NCBI GenBank assembly: GCA_019750135.1
Contig: JAIEOV010000046.1
Coordinates: 1-64,000, forward strand
From: Reyranella sp.
GTDB lineage: Bacteria; Pseudomonadota; Alphaproteobacteria; Reyranellales; Reyranellaceae
Reading direction: 5' to 3'
DNA length: 64,000 bases
The position numbers and the translations under genes are program-made. Every line of letters starts with the position of its first letter. The first letter of the stretch is position 1. The notes beneath the pieces were generated by a model. The model saw only the letters and a list, made by a program, of their open reading frames with translations, had not been told where the DNA came from and searched no databases. This document shows, in pieces, positions 9,792 through 18,735 of this stretch.

Positions 9792-11225
9792 CTAGCGCCT
9801 GTTGGCGCGCCCCGCGAACGGGTTCTTGGGCTTGCGCATGGTGAGCCGGATCGGCACGCCCGGCAGGCCGAAATCGTCGCGCAGCCGGTTCATCAGGTAG
9901 CGCAGATAATCGTCGCCCAGTTCCTCGGGCTGGCTGACCTGCAGCACGAAAGTCGGCGGCCGCCGCTTGATCTGGGTCATGAAGCGCAGCCGGATGCGCC
10001 GGCCCTTGGCCAGCGGCGGCGGATGCAGGGTCTCCATCTCGCGCAGCCAGCGATTGAGCTTGGGCGTCGGCACCCGCTTGTTCCAGATGTCGTAGGTCGT
10101 GAACACTGCCGGCATCAGCCGGTCGATGCCGCGGCCGTTGAGCGCCGAGAAGCCGACGATCGGCACGTCCTTGACCTGGGCGAACGACGCCTCCAGCCGA
10201 TCGGCGAGCTTGCGCCAGGCCCGGCTCGCGCCCGCCTGGTCGTCGGCCAGGAGATCGGTCTTGTTGACGGCGACCACCAGGGCGCGGCCCTCGTCGATCA
10301 CCCGGCCGGCGATGGTGAGATCCTGCTTGTCGGCCATGTCGGCAGCATCGAGCACCACGACCACGACGTCGGCCAACCGAATGGTGTCGAGCGTGTCGGC
10401 CACGGAGGCCGCCTCGAGCTTGGCCTCGATGCGGCTGCGGCGGCGCATGCCGGCGGTGTCGACCAGTCGCACCGGCCGACCCTTCCACTCCCATTCGACG
10501 CGGATGGCATCGCGCGTGATGCCCGCCTCAGGGCCGGTCAGCACGCGCTCCTCGCCGACCAGCCGGTTGAGCAAGGTCGACTTGCCGACGTTGGGCCGCC
10601 CGACGATCGCGAGCAGCAACGGCCGCTTGGGATCGGCCGCCTCCACTTCCTCTTCGTCGCTCTCGCCTGCCGCGTCCTCGTCGTCCTCGGGCACCGGCTC
10701 GATGTACTTGGCGAGCGCCTCGTGCAGGTCGCTCAGCCCCTCGCCATGCTCGGCCGATACCGGGATGGGCTCGCCCAGTCCCAGCCCGTGCGCCTCGGCC
10801 AGGCCCTGCTGGCCGGCGCGGCCCTCGCACTTGTTGGCGACCAGGATCACCTTGCCGGCGCGCTTGCGCAGCCAGCCGGCGAAGCTCTCGTCGAGCGGCA
10901 CAATGCCGGCCCGCGCGTCGATCAGGAACAGCACGGCATCGGCGCTGTCGATCGCCCGCTCGGTGAAGCGGCGCATGCGCGCCTCCAGCGCCTCGCCGCC
11001 CGCCGTCTCCCACCCTGCCGTATCGAGCAGGGTGAAGGCGAGATCGCCGAGCTGCGCCGGCGCCTCGCGCACGTCGCGGGTCACGCCCGGCGTGTCGTCG
11101 ACGATGGCGCGGCGCTTGCCGACCAGACGGTTGAACAGCGTCGACTTGCCGACATTGGGCCGGCCGACGATGGCTACCCTTGGGGCCACTCGTGGAAGGG
11201 AAGGCTTTGTGTCAGCGGAGGGCAA
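9792..11225 (-). CDS. der: Ribosome-associated GTPase Der (EngA)
   Basis: Double GTPase for 50S subunit maturation. The 477-aa product has two complete G domains: G1 GRPNVGKSTLFN and GRPNVGKSTLLN, G3 DTAGWE and DTAGMR, G4 NKCE and NKTD, followed by the KH-like C-terminal domain. An acidic linker joins the G domains. Its first codons overlap the end of bamB by 14 bp, so it is translationally coupled to it, as in the conserved yfgM-bamB-der order. Confidence 0.96.
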   Translation of the reverse strand: MPSADTKPSLPRVAPRVAIVGRPNVGKSTLFNRLVGKRRAIVDDTPGVTRDVREAPAQLGDLAFTLLDTAGWETAGGEALEARMRRFTERAIDSADAVLFLIDARAGIVPLDESFAGWLRKRAGKVILVANKCEGRAGQQGLAEAHGLGLGEPIPVSAEHGEGLSDLHEALAKYIEPVPEDDEDAAGESDEEEVEAADPKRPLLLAIVGRPNVGKSTLLNRLVGEERVLTGPEAGITRDAIRVEWEWKGRPVRLVDTAGMRRRSRIEAKLEAASVADTLDTIRLADVVVVVLDAADMADKQDLTIAGRVIDEGRALVVAVNKTDLLADDQAGASRAWRKLADRLEASFAQVKDVPIVGFSALNGRGIDRLMPAVFTTYDIWNKRVPTPKLNRWLREMETLHPPPLAKGRRIRLRFMTQIKRRPPTFVLQVSQPEELGDDYLRYLMNRLRDDFGLPGVPIRLTMRKPKNPFAGRANRR

Positions 11226-12564
11226 TGAGCCGCCCTGAATCGGTCAAGACGTAGATCGTGCGATTGGCGATCACCGGGCCGAGCCGGATCGGGTCGCGCA
11301 GATCCATCTTGCCCAGAATCTCGCCAGTGTAGGGCGAGACGGCCAGAAGCTCCCCCAGCGTGCCGCCGATCAGCAGGCGGTCGCCGGCCAGCACCGGGCC
11401 CGACCACAGGACGGGCCGCTTGCGTGCCTCGTCGTGATACTGCGTGAGCGGCGTCACCCACTTCACCTTGCCGGTATCGCGCGTCAGGGCCGCAATCTCG
11501 GCGGCGCTGGTGGTGACGAACACGAAGCGGCCGGCCACCCACGGCGTCTGGTTGCCGCCGATGCTGCGCTCCCACATGCGCTGCCCCGAACGCAGCTCGA
11601 TGGCCGCGAGCTGGCCCGCCGAGCCCATGGCCAGCACCAGGCCGCGGTCGATCACCGGACGGCCGCGGATGTCGGTCATGTTGCCGAAGGCGCGCACTTC
11701 GCCGCGCGCACCGATCATGGTCTCGTTCCATACCGGCCGGCCGTTGTCGACGCGCAGCCCGACCAGCTCGCCCGAGGAGAACGGCGCCACGATATACTCG
11801 CCCGAGCCCGCCGCACTGCTGCCGCCGACAAAGCCCGCGCTTTCCGTCAGGCCGGTGAACTGCCAGAGCTCGGAGCCGTCGACCGCCGCCAGCGCCTGCA
11901 GCTTGTTGTCGATGCTGATGGCGAACACCCGGTCGGCGTAGACCAACGGCGCGCCGCGCACCGGCGCGCTCACGGTCGACATCCACACTTCCTTGCCGTC
12001 GTTGGGATCGAGCGAGTAGACGGCGGCAAAGCCCGTCGTCACGAACAGCTTGCCGCCGTAGTAGGCCAGGCCGCCGCCGAACTCGTCGCCGTCGCGCGCC
12101 TTCTCGGGCTTCAGCGTCACCCGCCAGACAAGCTGGCCGGTGTCGGCATTGAAGGCCGAGACGGTGCCCTGCGCGTCCTTGGCGAACACTTTGCCTTCGG
12201 CGACAATCGGCGGCGAAGTCAGGATGCGCGAGGAACTCGATCCCGAACCAACATCGGCCGTCCAGATGATCTGCGGCGAATCGCTGACCGCGAGATTGTG
12301 CATCGCGTAGTTGGCGAAGCCACCCGACTGCGGCCAAGAATCGTTGACCGCCGGCGCCGGCAGAACGACCGGCACACTGGCCAGTTCCTTGTCCGGCTCG
12401 AGCTCGCTTCGTTCGGTGAACACCGGGATGCGCTCGCCGACCAGCGGAGCCTTGCTCTTGCCGAACCAGTCGCTGACCATGTCGCAGCCGGACAGCGACA
12501 CGACGAGCAGAAGGCCCGCAAGACCGATGCGGGACGAGACCGCGGCACGCAACACGTTTGGCAT
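11212..12564 (-). CDS. bamB: Outer membrane assembly lipoprotein BamB
   Basis: PQQ-type beta-propeller lipoprotein of the BAM complex, which inserts beta-barrel proteins in the outer membrane. The 450-aa product has a lipoprotein signal ending LSGC (about Cys24) and repeated propeller blades with W and G motifs (GQLVWRVTL, GSELWQFTG, GRPVWNETM, GQRMWERS). ATG at 12564 is selected because it gives a correct signal peptide. It lies 5 bp after the YfgM-like gene. Confidence 0.94.
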   Translation of the reverse strand: MPNVLRAAVSSRIGLAGLLLVVSLSGCDMVSDWFGKSKAPLVGERIPVFTERSELEPDKELASVPVVLPAPAVNDSWPQSGGFANYAMHNLAVSDSPQIIWTADVGSGSSSSRILTSPPIVAEGKVFAKDAQGTVSAFNADTGQLVWRVTLKPEKARDGDEFGGGLAYYGGKLFVTTGFAAVYSLDPNDGKEVWMSTVSAPVRGAPLVYADRVFAISIDNKLQALAAVDGSELWQFTGLTESAGFVGGSSAAGSGEYIVAPFSSGELVGLRVDNGRPVWNETMIGARGEVRAFGNMTDIRGRPVIDRGLVLAMGSAGQLAAIELRSGQRMWERSIGGNQTPWVAGRFVFVTTSAAEIAALTRDTGKVKWVTPLTQYHDEARKRPVLWSGPVLAGDRLLIGGTLGELLAVSPYTGEILGKMDLRDPIRLGPVIANRTIYVLTDSGRLIALR

Positions 12565-12569
12565 CGCTG

Positions 12570-13217
12570 CTACTTCGCCTCTGCCGGGCCGTAGAAGTTG
12601 AGCATCGCCGAGGCGCGCTGGGCGGCGGCCTGCGGCGCCTGCGGATCCTTGGAGATCTCGCTCCACAGTTCGCGCGCGCGCTTCAGGTCACCCTTGCGCA
12701 CCGCAAGCATCGCCTGCAATTCGCGCACGCTCAGGCGGAACGGCCGGTCGGGGCCGGCCAGCGGCTCGAGCTTGGCGACCATCTCCTCGGCCTTGGGCGA
12801 ATCAATGCTCTTGTAGGCGGCGATCACGTTGGCAAGGTCGGCGAGCTCGGACGAATTGAGCGTCGGTGCGACGGCCAGCAGCGCGGTCACCTGAGCGTCC
12901 AGCGGCTCGCGCAATTGCGCGGCGACCAGCGCCGCCAGCGAGCGGTAGGGTTCGGGCGCGTTCTTGGCCTGGTCCTCCAAGTCTTTCAGCGCGGCCGGCT
13001 TGTCTTGGGCGATCTGCGCCAATGCTGCCGAGTAGGCCGCGCTCGCTGCCCCGCGGCGCGAAGCGTCGTACTGGCGCCAGCCGACCAGAGCCGTCACGGC
13101 GACGACGACGATCACGACCCCCGCCACGACCCAGGTCCCCCAACGGCCCCACCATTCCTTGAGTTCGTCCTTGCGGACGGCCTCGTCTACTTCATGAAAG
13201 GCGGCGGAATCGGACAC
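12570..13217 (-). CDS. YfgM-like tetratricopeptide inner-membrane protein
   Basis: A 215-aa protein with an N-terminal cytoplasmic segment, one membrane helix (WVVAGVVIVVVAVTALVGW) and a periplasmic TPR-like region. It matches the YfgM/TPR_21 family that links SecYEG to periplasmic chaperones. GTG at 13217 preceded by GGGAG is the preferred start, because the family begins just before the conserved DEAVRKDELKEWWGRWG; the frame remains open upstream. It is the first gene of yfgM-bamB-der. Confidence 0.85.
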   Translation of the reverse strand: MSDSAAFHEVDEAVRKDELKEWWGRWGTWVVAGVVIVVVAVTALVGWRQYDASRRGAASAAYSAALAQIAQDKPAALKDLEDQAKNAPEPYRSLAALVAAQLREPLDAQVTALLAVAPTLNSSELADLANVIAAYKSIDSPKAEEMVAKLEPLAGPDRPFRLSVRELQAMLAVRKGDLKRARELWSEISKDPQAPQAAAQRASAMLNFYGPAEAK

Positions 13218-13382
13218 GATGGCTCCCGGATTATCGCGGAATATCAACGGCTTCAGGCGCGGTTCATAGACCCGCAACCGATCTTTGGCAAACCACACCA
13301 GCAAGGCCTTTTGGGGGCGCTTTACCCTTGGCGGCGGTTCTGCAACAATTCACGCAGACGTCATGGTTCAAGTCCCGGCTGC

Positions 13383-13715
13383 ATGACCAACCTGTACCGT
13401 TTGGCCGACCAAAAGGCCCGGCGCCGCATTGTCTCATTCGACCGGCGAGAACTGTCCCGGCTTCTCAATCTCTACAGCATGCGAGTCGCCTCGGGCGAAT
13501 GGCGTGACTACGCCATCGATTTCCGGCCGGGAATGGCGATCTTCTCGATCTTCCGCCACACCGCCGAGCAGCCGCTGTTTGCCATCGCCAAGGTCCCCGG
13601 CACCAGCCAGGGCGGCTACATGGTCTACAACGGGCCGCGCAAGCTGGCGCACGGCGATTCGCTGGAAGACGTGCTCGCCATCTTCGAGCGCAAGATCAGG
13701 CTGCTGACGGGCTGA
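13383..13715 (+). CDS. DUF2794 family protein
   Basis: A small 110-aa cytoplasmic protein with the DUF2794 core FDRRELSRLLNLYS, GEWRDYAIDF and a C-terminal LRLLTG-like end. The family is almost confined to alphaproteobacteria and has no assigned function. ATG at 13383 was chosen because homologues begin just before this core. It is divergent from yfgM-bamB-der and convergent with the small lipoprotein gene 2 bp downstream. Confidence 0.85.
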   Translation: MTNLYRLADQKARRRIVSFDRRELSRLLNLYSMRVASGEWRDYAIDFRPGMAIFSIFRHTAEQPLFAIAKVPGTSQGGYMVYNGPRKLAHGDSLEDVLAIFERKIRLLTG

Positions 13716-13717
13716 CC

Positions 13718-13936
13718 CTATTGCTTCGGCGTGGTCGCAGCACCAATGCCCGCACCCACGGCCGTACCGACCAGCACAGGCGCCAGCAGCGGCCACCCGG
13801 CCACGGCACCGATGACCAGGCCCGTGCCCGCGCCAAGGCCGCCGCCCGTCACGGCACGTTCTCCCCAGGTGTCGCCGCAGGCCGACAGCGTCACGACGAG
13901 CGGCAGCGCGATCAGTGCAACGAACGTGGTCTTCAT
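13718..13936 (-). CDS. Small glycine-zipper lipoprotein
   Basis: A 72-aa protein with a lipoprotein signal (VVTLSAC, lipid cysteine about residue 20) and a glycine-zipper region rich in GxxxG spacings (GGGLGAGTGLVIGAVAG and VGTAVGAGIGAAT). Such proteins are commonly outer-membrane or periplasmic and stress related, but no specific role can be assigned. Its 5' region up to 14134 is comparatively AT-rich and probably carries promoters for this gene and the divergent methyltransferase. Confidence 0.8.
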   Translation of the reverse strand: MKTTFVALIALPLVVTLSACGDTWGERAVTGGGLGAGTGLVIGAVAGWPLLAPVLVGTAVGAGIGAATTPKQ

Positions 13937-14134
13937 GGGATAACCTCTAGAGGGGTAGTGGCCGATCTGACGCAGGCCCTATCAAATGTTCATATATCCC
14001 CTTAGGAAACTGCCTCACTGTGTTGAAAGTGTGACCATTTTCGCCGCCGGACGACCGATCAAGAAAACCGGGCAGACAATGATTTTCATATGGTGTGATT
14101 CCCGTAGGCTGGTGACGCATTGCATGGAGTGAAG

Positions 14135-15097
14135 ATGACTGACAGCGCCAAGTACCGGGCTTCCCTACCGCAGAGCAGCGGCGCCCTCTTCCTGACCGAC
14201 GGCGGTATCGAGACCACGCTGATCTTCGAGGACGGCTTCGACCTGCCCCACTTCGCGGCCTTCCACCTGCTCCGCGATGCCAACGGCCGGGCCGCGCTCG
14301 CGCGCTACTACGAACGCTACATCGCCATCGCCAAGGCCGACCGCATGGGTTTCATCCTGGAGAGCCCGACCTGGCGGGCCAGCGCCGACTGGGGCGCCAA
14401 GCTCGGCTACTCGGCCGACGACATCGCGGCGGTGAACCGGGAGTCGGTGCAGCTGATGCACGACCTGCGCACCCGCCATGAAACGTCGGCCTCGCCCATG
14501 GTGGTAAGCGGCTGCATCGGCCCGCGCGGCGATGGCTACGATCCCGGGCAGGTCATGTCCGCCCTGGACGCCGAAGCCTATCACCGCCTGCAGGTCGGAG
14601 CCTTCGCCGAGGCCGGCGCCGACATGGTGACGGCGATCACCATGACCAACGCCAACGAGGCGATCGGGATCGCGCGCGCGGCGGCGAAGGCCGGCCTGCC
14701 GGTGGCCATCTCCTTCACTGTCGAGACAGATGGCCGGCTGCCGACAGGCCAGGGCCTGGACGACGCGATCTGCGAGGTCGATGTCGTCACCGGCAAAGGG
14801 CCGGCCTACTACATGATCAACTGCGCCCATCCCACGCACTTCCAGAAGACGCTGGGCGACGAGCCTTGGACGCGCCGCATCGGCGGACTGCGCGCCAACG
14901 CCTCCAAGCGCAGCCACCAGGAGCTGAACGACTCGCCCGACCTCGATGCCGGCAATCCGGTAGAGCTGGGCGCCGAGTACCGCGACCTGGTGCGGCGTCA
15001 TCCACAGATCAACGTGCTGGGCGGCTGCTGCGGCACCGACCACCGCCACATCGAGTGCATCGCGCTCGCCTGCCGCGAGGTGAAGCGGGCGGCTTGA
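14135..15097 (+). CDS. Homocysteine S-methyltransferase family protein
   Basis: A 320-aa zinc-dependent methyltransferase with the barrel start LTDGGIETTL and the zinc-ligand cysteines in MINCAHPTHF and VLGGCCGTDHRH. Family members transfer a methyl group from donors such as S-methylmethionine or betaine to homocysteine; the donor is not predictable here. ATG at 14135 has GGAG 6 nt upstream and is preferred to a TTG at 14120. It is monocistronic and followed by a palindromic repeat. Confidence 0.88.
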   Translation: MTDSAKYRASLPQSSGALFLTDGGIETTLIFEDGFDLPHFAAFHLLRDANGRAALARYYERYIAIAKADRMGFILESPTWRASADWGAKLGYSADDIAAVNRESVQLMHDLRTRHETSASPMVVSGCIGPRGDGYDPGQVMSALDAEAYHRLQVGAFAEAGADMVTAITMTNANEAIGIARAAAKAGLPVAISFTVETDGRLPTGQGLDDAICEVDVVTGKGPAYYMINCAHPTHFQKTLGDEPWTRRIGGLRANASKRSHQELNDSPDLDAGNPVELGAEYRDLVRRHPQINVLGGCCGTDHRHIECIALACREVKRAA

Positions 15098-15100
15098 TGG

Positions 15101-15160
15101 GAGCGCGGGACTCTGGCCCGCTCATGAATCAGGAGCGGGCCAGAGGCCCGCGGTCCCTTA
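15101..15160. repeat. Dispersed palindromic repeat, copy 2
   Basis: A 12-bp perfect stem (TCTGGCCCGCTC, 15112-15123, with its complement at 15133-15144) encloses ATGAATCAG. Outer bases GCGCGGGA and CCCGCGGTCCC extend the pairing imperfectly. It lies between two convergent genes and belongs to the same family as the copies near 28.9 kb and 50.85 kb. There is no T-run, so a classical terminator role is not supported. Confidence 0.6.
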
Positions 15161-15502
15161 GAAGGCTTTGTCGTACAGCTCCGGCTTGAAGCCGACCAGG
15201 AGCTTGCCGCCGACGTCCAGCACCGGGCGCTTGATCATCGACGGCTGGTCGAGCATCAGCGCGATCGCCTTCTTCTCGGTGAGGCCTTCCTTGTCCTTGT
15301 CGGGCAGCTTGCGGAAGGTCGTGCCGGCGCGGTTGAGCAGCGTTTCCCAGCCGACCTTGCCCGCCCAGCCTTCGAGGCGGCCGCGCTCGATACCGGCGGT
15401 CTTGTAGTCGTGGAAATCGTAGGCGACGCCCTTCTTGTCCAGCCAGGCGCGCGCCTTCTTCATCGTGTCACAATTCTTGATGCCGTAGATTGTGACCGCC
15501 AT
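15158..15502 (-). CDS. ArsC/Spx-like reductase (YffB family)
   Basis: A 114-aa thioredoxin-fold protein of the ArsC superfamily. The single catalytic cysteine lies in IKNCDTMKKA, and the C-terminal SMIKRPVLDVGG plus VGF match the YffB/ArsC-like group. True arsenate reduction is not shown, since no arsenic genes are adjacent; glutathione-dependent thiol reduction is equally possible. The start at 15502 excludes 27 upstream codons with no family similarity. Confidence 0.85.
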   Translation of the reverse strand: MAVTIYGIKNCDTMKKARAWLDKKGVAYDFHDYKTAGIERGRLEGWAGKVGWETLLNRAGTTFRKLPDKDKEGLTEKKAIALMLDQPSMIKRPVLDVGGKLLVGFKPELYDKAF

Positions 15503-15594
15503 GTGCCCTCGAAATAATCTGCCGCGCGATGTCGGAAGGTGGATAGCCCGTTCGTCCTTGGGTAGCAACGTGATTGCCCCCAAGGAGAAATCAG

Positions 15595-16053
15595 ATGTCC
15601 GCCGATCGCGAGCTTGTCCTCACCCGCCTGATCAACGCCCCGCGCGAGAAGGTCTATCGCGCCTGGACCGACCCCGCGCTCCTGAAGCAGTGGTTCGCGC
15701 CGAAACCCTACACCACGCCCGTCGTTGAGATCGACGTGCGGCCCGGCGGTTCTGGCTTGTTCGTCATGCGCGGCCCCGACGGCAAGGACATGCCCAATCG
15801 CGGCGTCTATCTCGAGGTCGTGCCCAACGAAAGGCTGGTCTCGACCGACGCCTTCATTAAGGCTTGGGAGCCGTCGGAGAAGCCGTTCATGACCATGATC
15901 CTCACCTTCGAGGACGAAGGCGGCAAAACCCGCTACACCGCGCGCGTGCGCCACTGGACGGTGGCCGACAAGGAGGCTCACGAGAAGATGGGCTTCCACA
16001 CGGGCTGGGGTCTCTGCACAGACCAGCTCGAAGCCCTGGTCGCAACGATCTGA
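15595..16053 (+). CDS. SRPBCC (AHSA1-type) domain protein
   Basis: A 152-aa START-like protein with the AHSA1 signature RLINAPREKVYRAWTDP and the C-terminal HTGWGLCTDQLEAL. Such proteins bind hydrophobic ligands or act in stress responses; no ligand can be inferred. ATG at 15595 follows AAGGAGAA by 5 nt. The VOC gene follows after 12 nt with its own GGGAGG site, so the two are probably co-transcribed. Confidence 0.88.
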   Translation: MSADRELVLTRLINAPREKVYRAWTDPALLKQWFAPKPYTTPVVEIDVRPGGSGLFVMRGPDGKDMPNRGVYLEVVPNERLVSTDAFIKAWEPSEKPFMTMILTFEDEGGKTRYTARVRHWTVADKEAHEKMGFHTGWGLCTDQLEALVATI

Positions 16054-16065
16054 CGGGAGGACGAC

Positions 16066-16830
16066 ATGGCCAACAACTTCGTCTGGTACGAGCTGATGAC
16101 GACCGACGCCAAGGCGGCTCAGGCCTTCTACGGCAAGGTCGTGGGCTGGAAGCCCCAGGACGCGAGCCAGCCCAGCATGGCCTACACGCTCCTGCTCGCC
16201 GGCGAGACGCCGATGGCGGGCCTGATGACCATGCCGAAGGACGCCTGCGATGCCGGCGCCAAGCCTGCCTGGATCGGCTATGTCGGCGTCGACGACGTCG
16301 ACGGCTATGCCGGACGCATCGCCAAGGCTGGCGGTACAGTGCATGTGCCGCCGACCGACATTCCCAACATCGGCCGCTTCGCCATGGTCGCCGATCTGCA
16401 GGGCGCCGCTTTCAACCTGTTCAAGCCGGTATCCGACATGCCGCCGCCTCCGGCCGATCCCGCGGCGCCAGGCACGATCGGCTGGCACGAGTTGATGGCG
16501 GCCGACGGCGAGAAGGCCTTCGCCTTCTATGCCGAGCTGTTCGGCTGGACCAAGGACGAGGCGCTCGATATGGGCGCGATGGGCCGCTACCAGCTGTTCG
16601 CCGCCGGCGGGTCCGCGATCGGCGGCATGATGACGAAGCCGGCCCAGATGCCGGTGCCGTCCTGGAACTACTATTTCCGTGTCGACTCCATCGGTGCGGC
16701 ACTCGAGCGCCTGAAGAAGGAAGGCGGCCAGGTCATCAACGGGCCGATGGAAGTGCCGGGCGACGACTGGATCGTTCAGGGCATCGACCCTCAGGGCGCG
16801 ATGTTCTCGCTGGTCAGTCACAAGGCCTGA
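16066..16830 (+). CDS. Two-domain VOC family protein
   Basis: A 254-aa protein made of two tandem glyoxalase/bleomycin-resistance (VOC) domains, residues about 1-125 and 138-254, each starting with a W-E/H-ELM strand (FVWYELMTTD, IGWHELMAAD) and F-Y-G/A helix. Family members include metal-dependent lyases and dioxygenases, but the reaction cannot be named. It probably shares a transcript with the preceding SRPBCC gene. Confidence 0.85.
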   Translation: MANNFVWYELMTTDAKAAQAFYGKVVGWKPQDASQPSMAYTLLLAGETPMAGLMTMPKDACDAGAKPAWIGYVGVDDVDGYAGRIAKAGGTVHVPPTDIPNIGRFAMVADLQGAAFNLFKPVSDMPPPPADPAAPGTIGWHELMAADGEKAFAFYAELFGWTKDEALDMGAMGRYQLFAAGGSAIGGMMTKPAQMPVPSWNYYFRVDSIGAALERLKKEGGQVINGPMEVPGDDWIVQGIDPQGAMFSLVSHKA

Positions 16831-16944
16831 TTCTTCTGCCATTTTCAGTCGCCGCGTTTCGGACTGCTAAAAACTCGATTGACGCTGTCAGTACGCGGCC
16901 GATTCCAATAGCCTGCCCCCAAGGGAGTCTATTGGGGCGGGACA

Positions 16945-18726
16945 ATGAGTGTGGATGACGACGATAGCGGCAAGCGCGGCGGCAGCCGGCTATGGATCCT
17001 GGGCGCCATCGTGGCCGGCGCGGCCGTGCTGGCGAGCTTCTATGGCATCGACGCCTACTCCGCTGGCACCAGGGCCGCCATCCAGACCTCCAGCGACGAC
17101 GCCAAGGACTTCGAGACGGTATTCCGTGATCTCCTGAAGCAGCGTTCGCTGGTCGTGAGCATGGCAGCCGACGTGCTGCTCCAAGACACCACCACGATGG
17201 AGGCGTTCGCGCGCCAGGATCGCCCGACCCTGGCGGCGCGCATGGAGCCGTTCTTCGCCCACCTCAACAAGCACCACAGCGTCGAGCAGCTCAATTTCTG
17301 GCTGCCGCCCGCCACCATCTACTATCGGGCCGGCAAGCCCAACGACTTCGGGGCCGACGTCTCGAAATACCGCAAGACCGTCGTAGCGGCGAACGAACGC
17401 CGCCAACCGGTGGTTGGCGTCGAGACCGGCATCGGCGGCCACATCGATGTCCGCGCCATCATGCCTATCATGGTCGACGGCAAGTTCGCGGGCTCGCTGG
17501 AGTTCGCCAGCAACCTCGACGTGCCGCTCGAACGCGCGAGTGCTACGGCCGAGGTGAAATGGGCAGTCGGCATCAGCAAGGAGGTTTCCGAGCGCGTCGA
17601 GCGGCCAGCCGATTCGCGGGTCGACGTCTGGCAGAAGGACGATGTCTTCTATCTCTTCTCCGATCCGCAGACTGCGCAGTTCCTGCGCTCGATCAGCTTC
17701 GATCCCAGCGCCCAAGGCTACACAGTGGCAACCGACAAGCGCCACCACACGATCTTTGTACGCACGTTCCAGGTGATCGATTTCGCCGGCGCACCATCCA
17801 TCGTCGTCGCCATTGTCGATGACCTCACCGACGATTTCACCGACGCGATGCACTCGGCGCTGATCAAGGCCGGCATCTTGTTCATCGTGCTGGCAGCGAT
17901 CGGCCTCTATGCCTACGTCAAGTTCGGCCAGATCCGCGCCCGACTGACCGGACTGGTCGGCAGCCAGCGGCGCGAGCTCGCCCAGCAGGTCGCCGTCGGC
18001 CAAGCCGCCCTCGCCAAGCTCAAGGAAGTCGACCTGATCAAGCGCGGCTTCTTCACCAATCTCGTCGCCGCCATCAACGAGCCCCTGCAGGCGGTCAGCG
18101 GCCAGCTCGCAACGCTCGCGCCCGCAATGGCCAAGGCCGATCCTGGCACGGCCGGGCGACTGGCCTTCGTGACGGGCGAGACGACGCGGCTCAGCCGGCT
18201 GGTCGGCGACTACCAGCAGATCGAGCTGTTCCGGCAAAGCCTGGTCAAGGCGGACACCACGCCGGTCAGTCTCGCGACGGTGGCCGGCCAGGTGGTCGAC
18301 GACGATCTCGTTGCCTACCGCCGTCTTCCGAAGTTCTCCGTCTCGTCGACGGTAGCGGCCGACCTTGCGCCAGTCCGCGCCGACGCCGACCTGCTGCGCC
18401 GGGCCATCGCCAACATCATCGCCATGGCGGCACAGCGTTCGGGCCAGGGCAGTGTGACGATTTCGGCAAAGCAGGACGCGGGCCAGTGGCTGGTCCTCGC
18501 CATCACGGGCACGGCCTTCTCCGGCCCGGCCCAGCCGACCGACGCCATGCTCGATGAATCGCGGCAGTTCATGGCGCGGCTCGCTGCGGTCGATACCAGC
18601 GACGCCGCCGGCGGCGAACTGGTTGGCCTCGCGCTCGCCCGCGTCATCGTGGAATTCTATGGCGGCTCGCTCGCCATTTCCGGCGGCGAACCCGGTTTTA
18701 TCGTCCGCCTGCCGGCGGCGGTTTAG
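16945..18726 (+). CDS. Histidine-kinase-like sensor lacking catalytic residues
   Basis: A 593-aa membrane sensor. A first helix (about 15-32) and second helix (about 306-325) flank a roughly 270-residue extracytoplasmic Cache-like domain. The cytoplasmic part aligns with a histidine kinase, but the H-box reads FFTNLVAAINEPL (369-381) with alanine 375 where the phospho-accepting histidine should be. The N-box reads NIIAMAA instead of N..NA, and the G1 box lacks its Asp. It is therefore predicted to be a pseudokinase. The stop lies 9 bp before the MscS channel gene, suggesting it senses a signal for that channel. Confidence 0.75.
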   Translation: MSVDDDDSGKRGGSRLWILGAIVAGAAVLASFYGIDAYSAGTRAAIQTSSDDAKDFETVFRDLLKQRSLVVSMAADVLLQDTTTMEAFARQDRPTLAARMEPFFAHLNKHHSVEQLNFWLPPATIYYRAGKPNDFGADVSKYRKTVVAANERRQPVVGVETGIGGHIDVRAIMPIMVDGKFAGSLEFASNLDVPLERASATAEVKWAVGISKEVSERVERPADSRVDVWQKDDVFYLFSDPQTAQFLRSISFDPSAQGYTVATDKRHHTIFVRTFQVIDFAGAPSIVVAIVDDLTDDFTDAMHSALIKAGILFIVLAAIGLYAYVKFGQIRARLTGLVGSQRRELAQQVAVGQAALAKLKEVDLIKRGFFTNLVAAINEPLQAVSGQLATLAPAMAKADPGTAGRLAFVTGETTRLSRLVGDYQQIELFRQSLVKADTTPVSLATVAGQVVDDDLVAYRRLPKFSVSSTVAADLAPVRADADLLRRAIANIIAMAAQRSGQGSVTISAKQDAGQWLVLAITGTAFSGPAQPTDAMLDESRQFMARLAAVDTSDAAGGELVGLALARVIVEFYGGSLAISGGEPGFIVRLPAAV

Positions 18727-18735
18727 GAGGGGCCC

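Noticed and set aside
13937..14134. AT-rich stretch as a tRNA or small RNA gene
   Set aside because: No cloverleaf or strong hairpin with a T-run was found; it is better read as a promoter region.
15158..15502. ArsC-like gene and ArsR as an arsenic resistance system
   Set aside because: They are 12 kb apart. ArsR is coupled to an SRPBCC gene and lacks a metal cysteine pair, and no arsenite pump is present.
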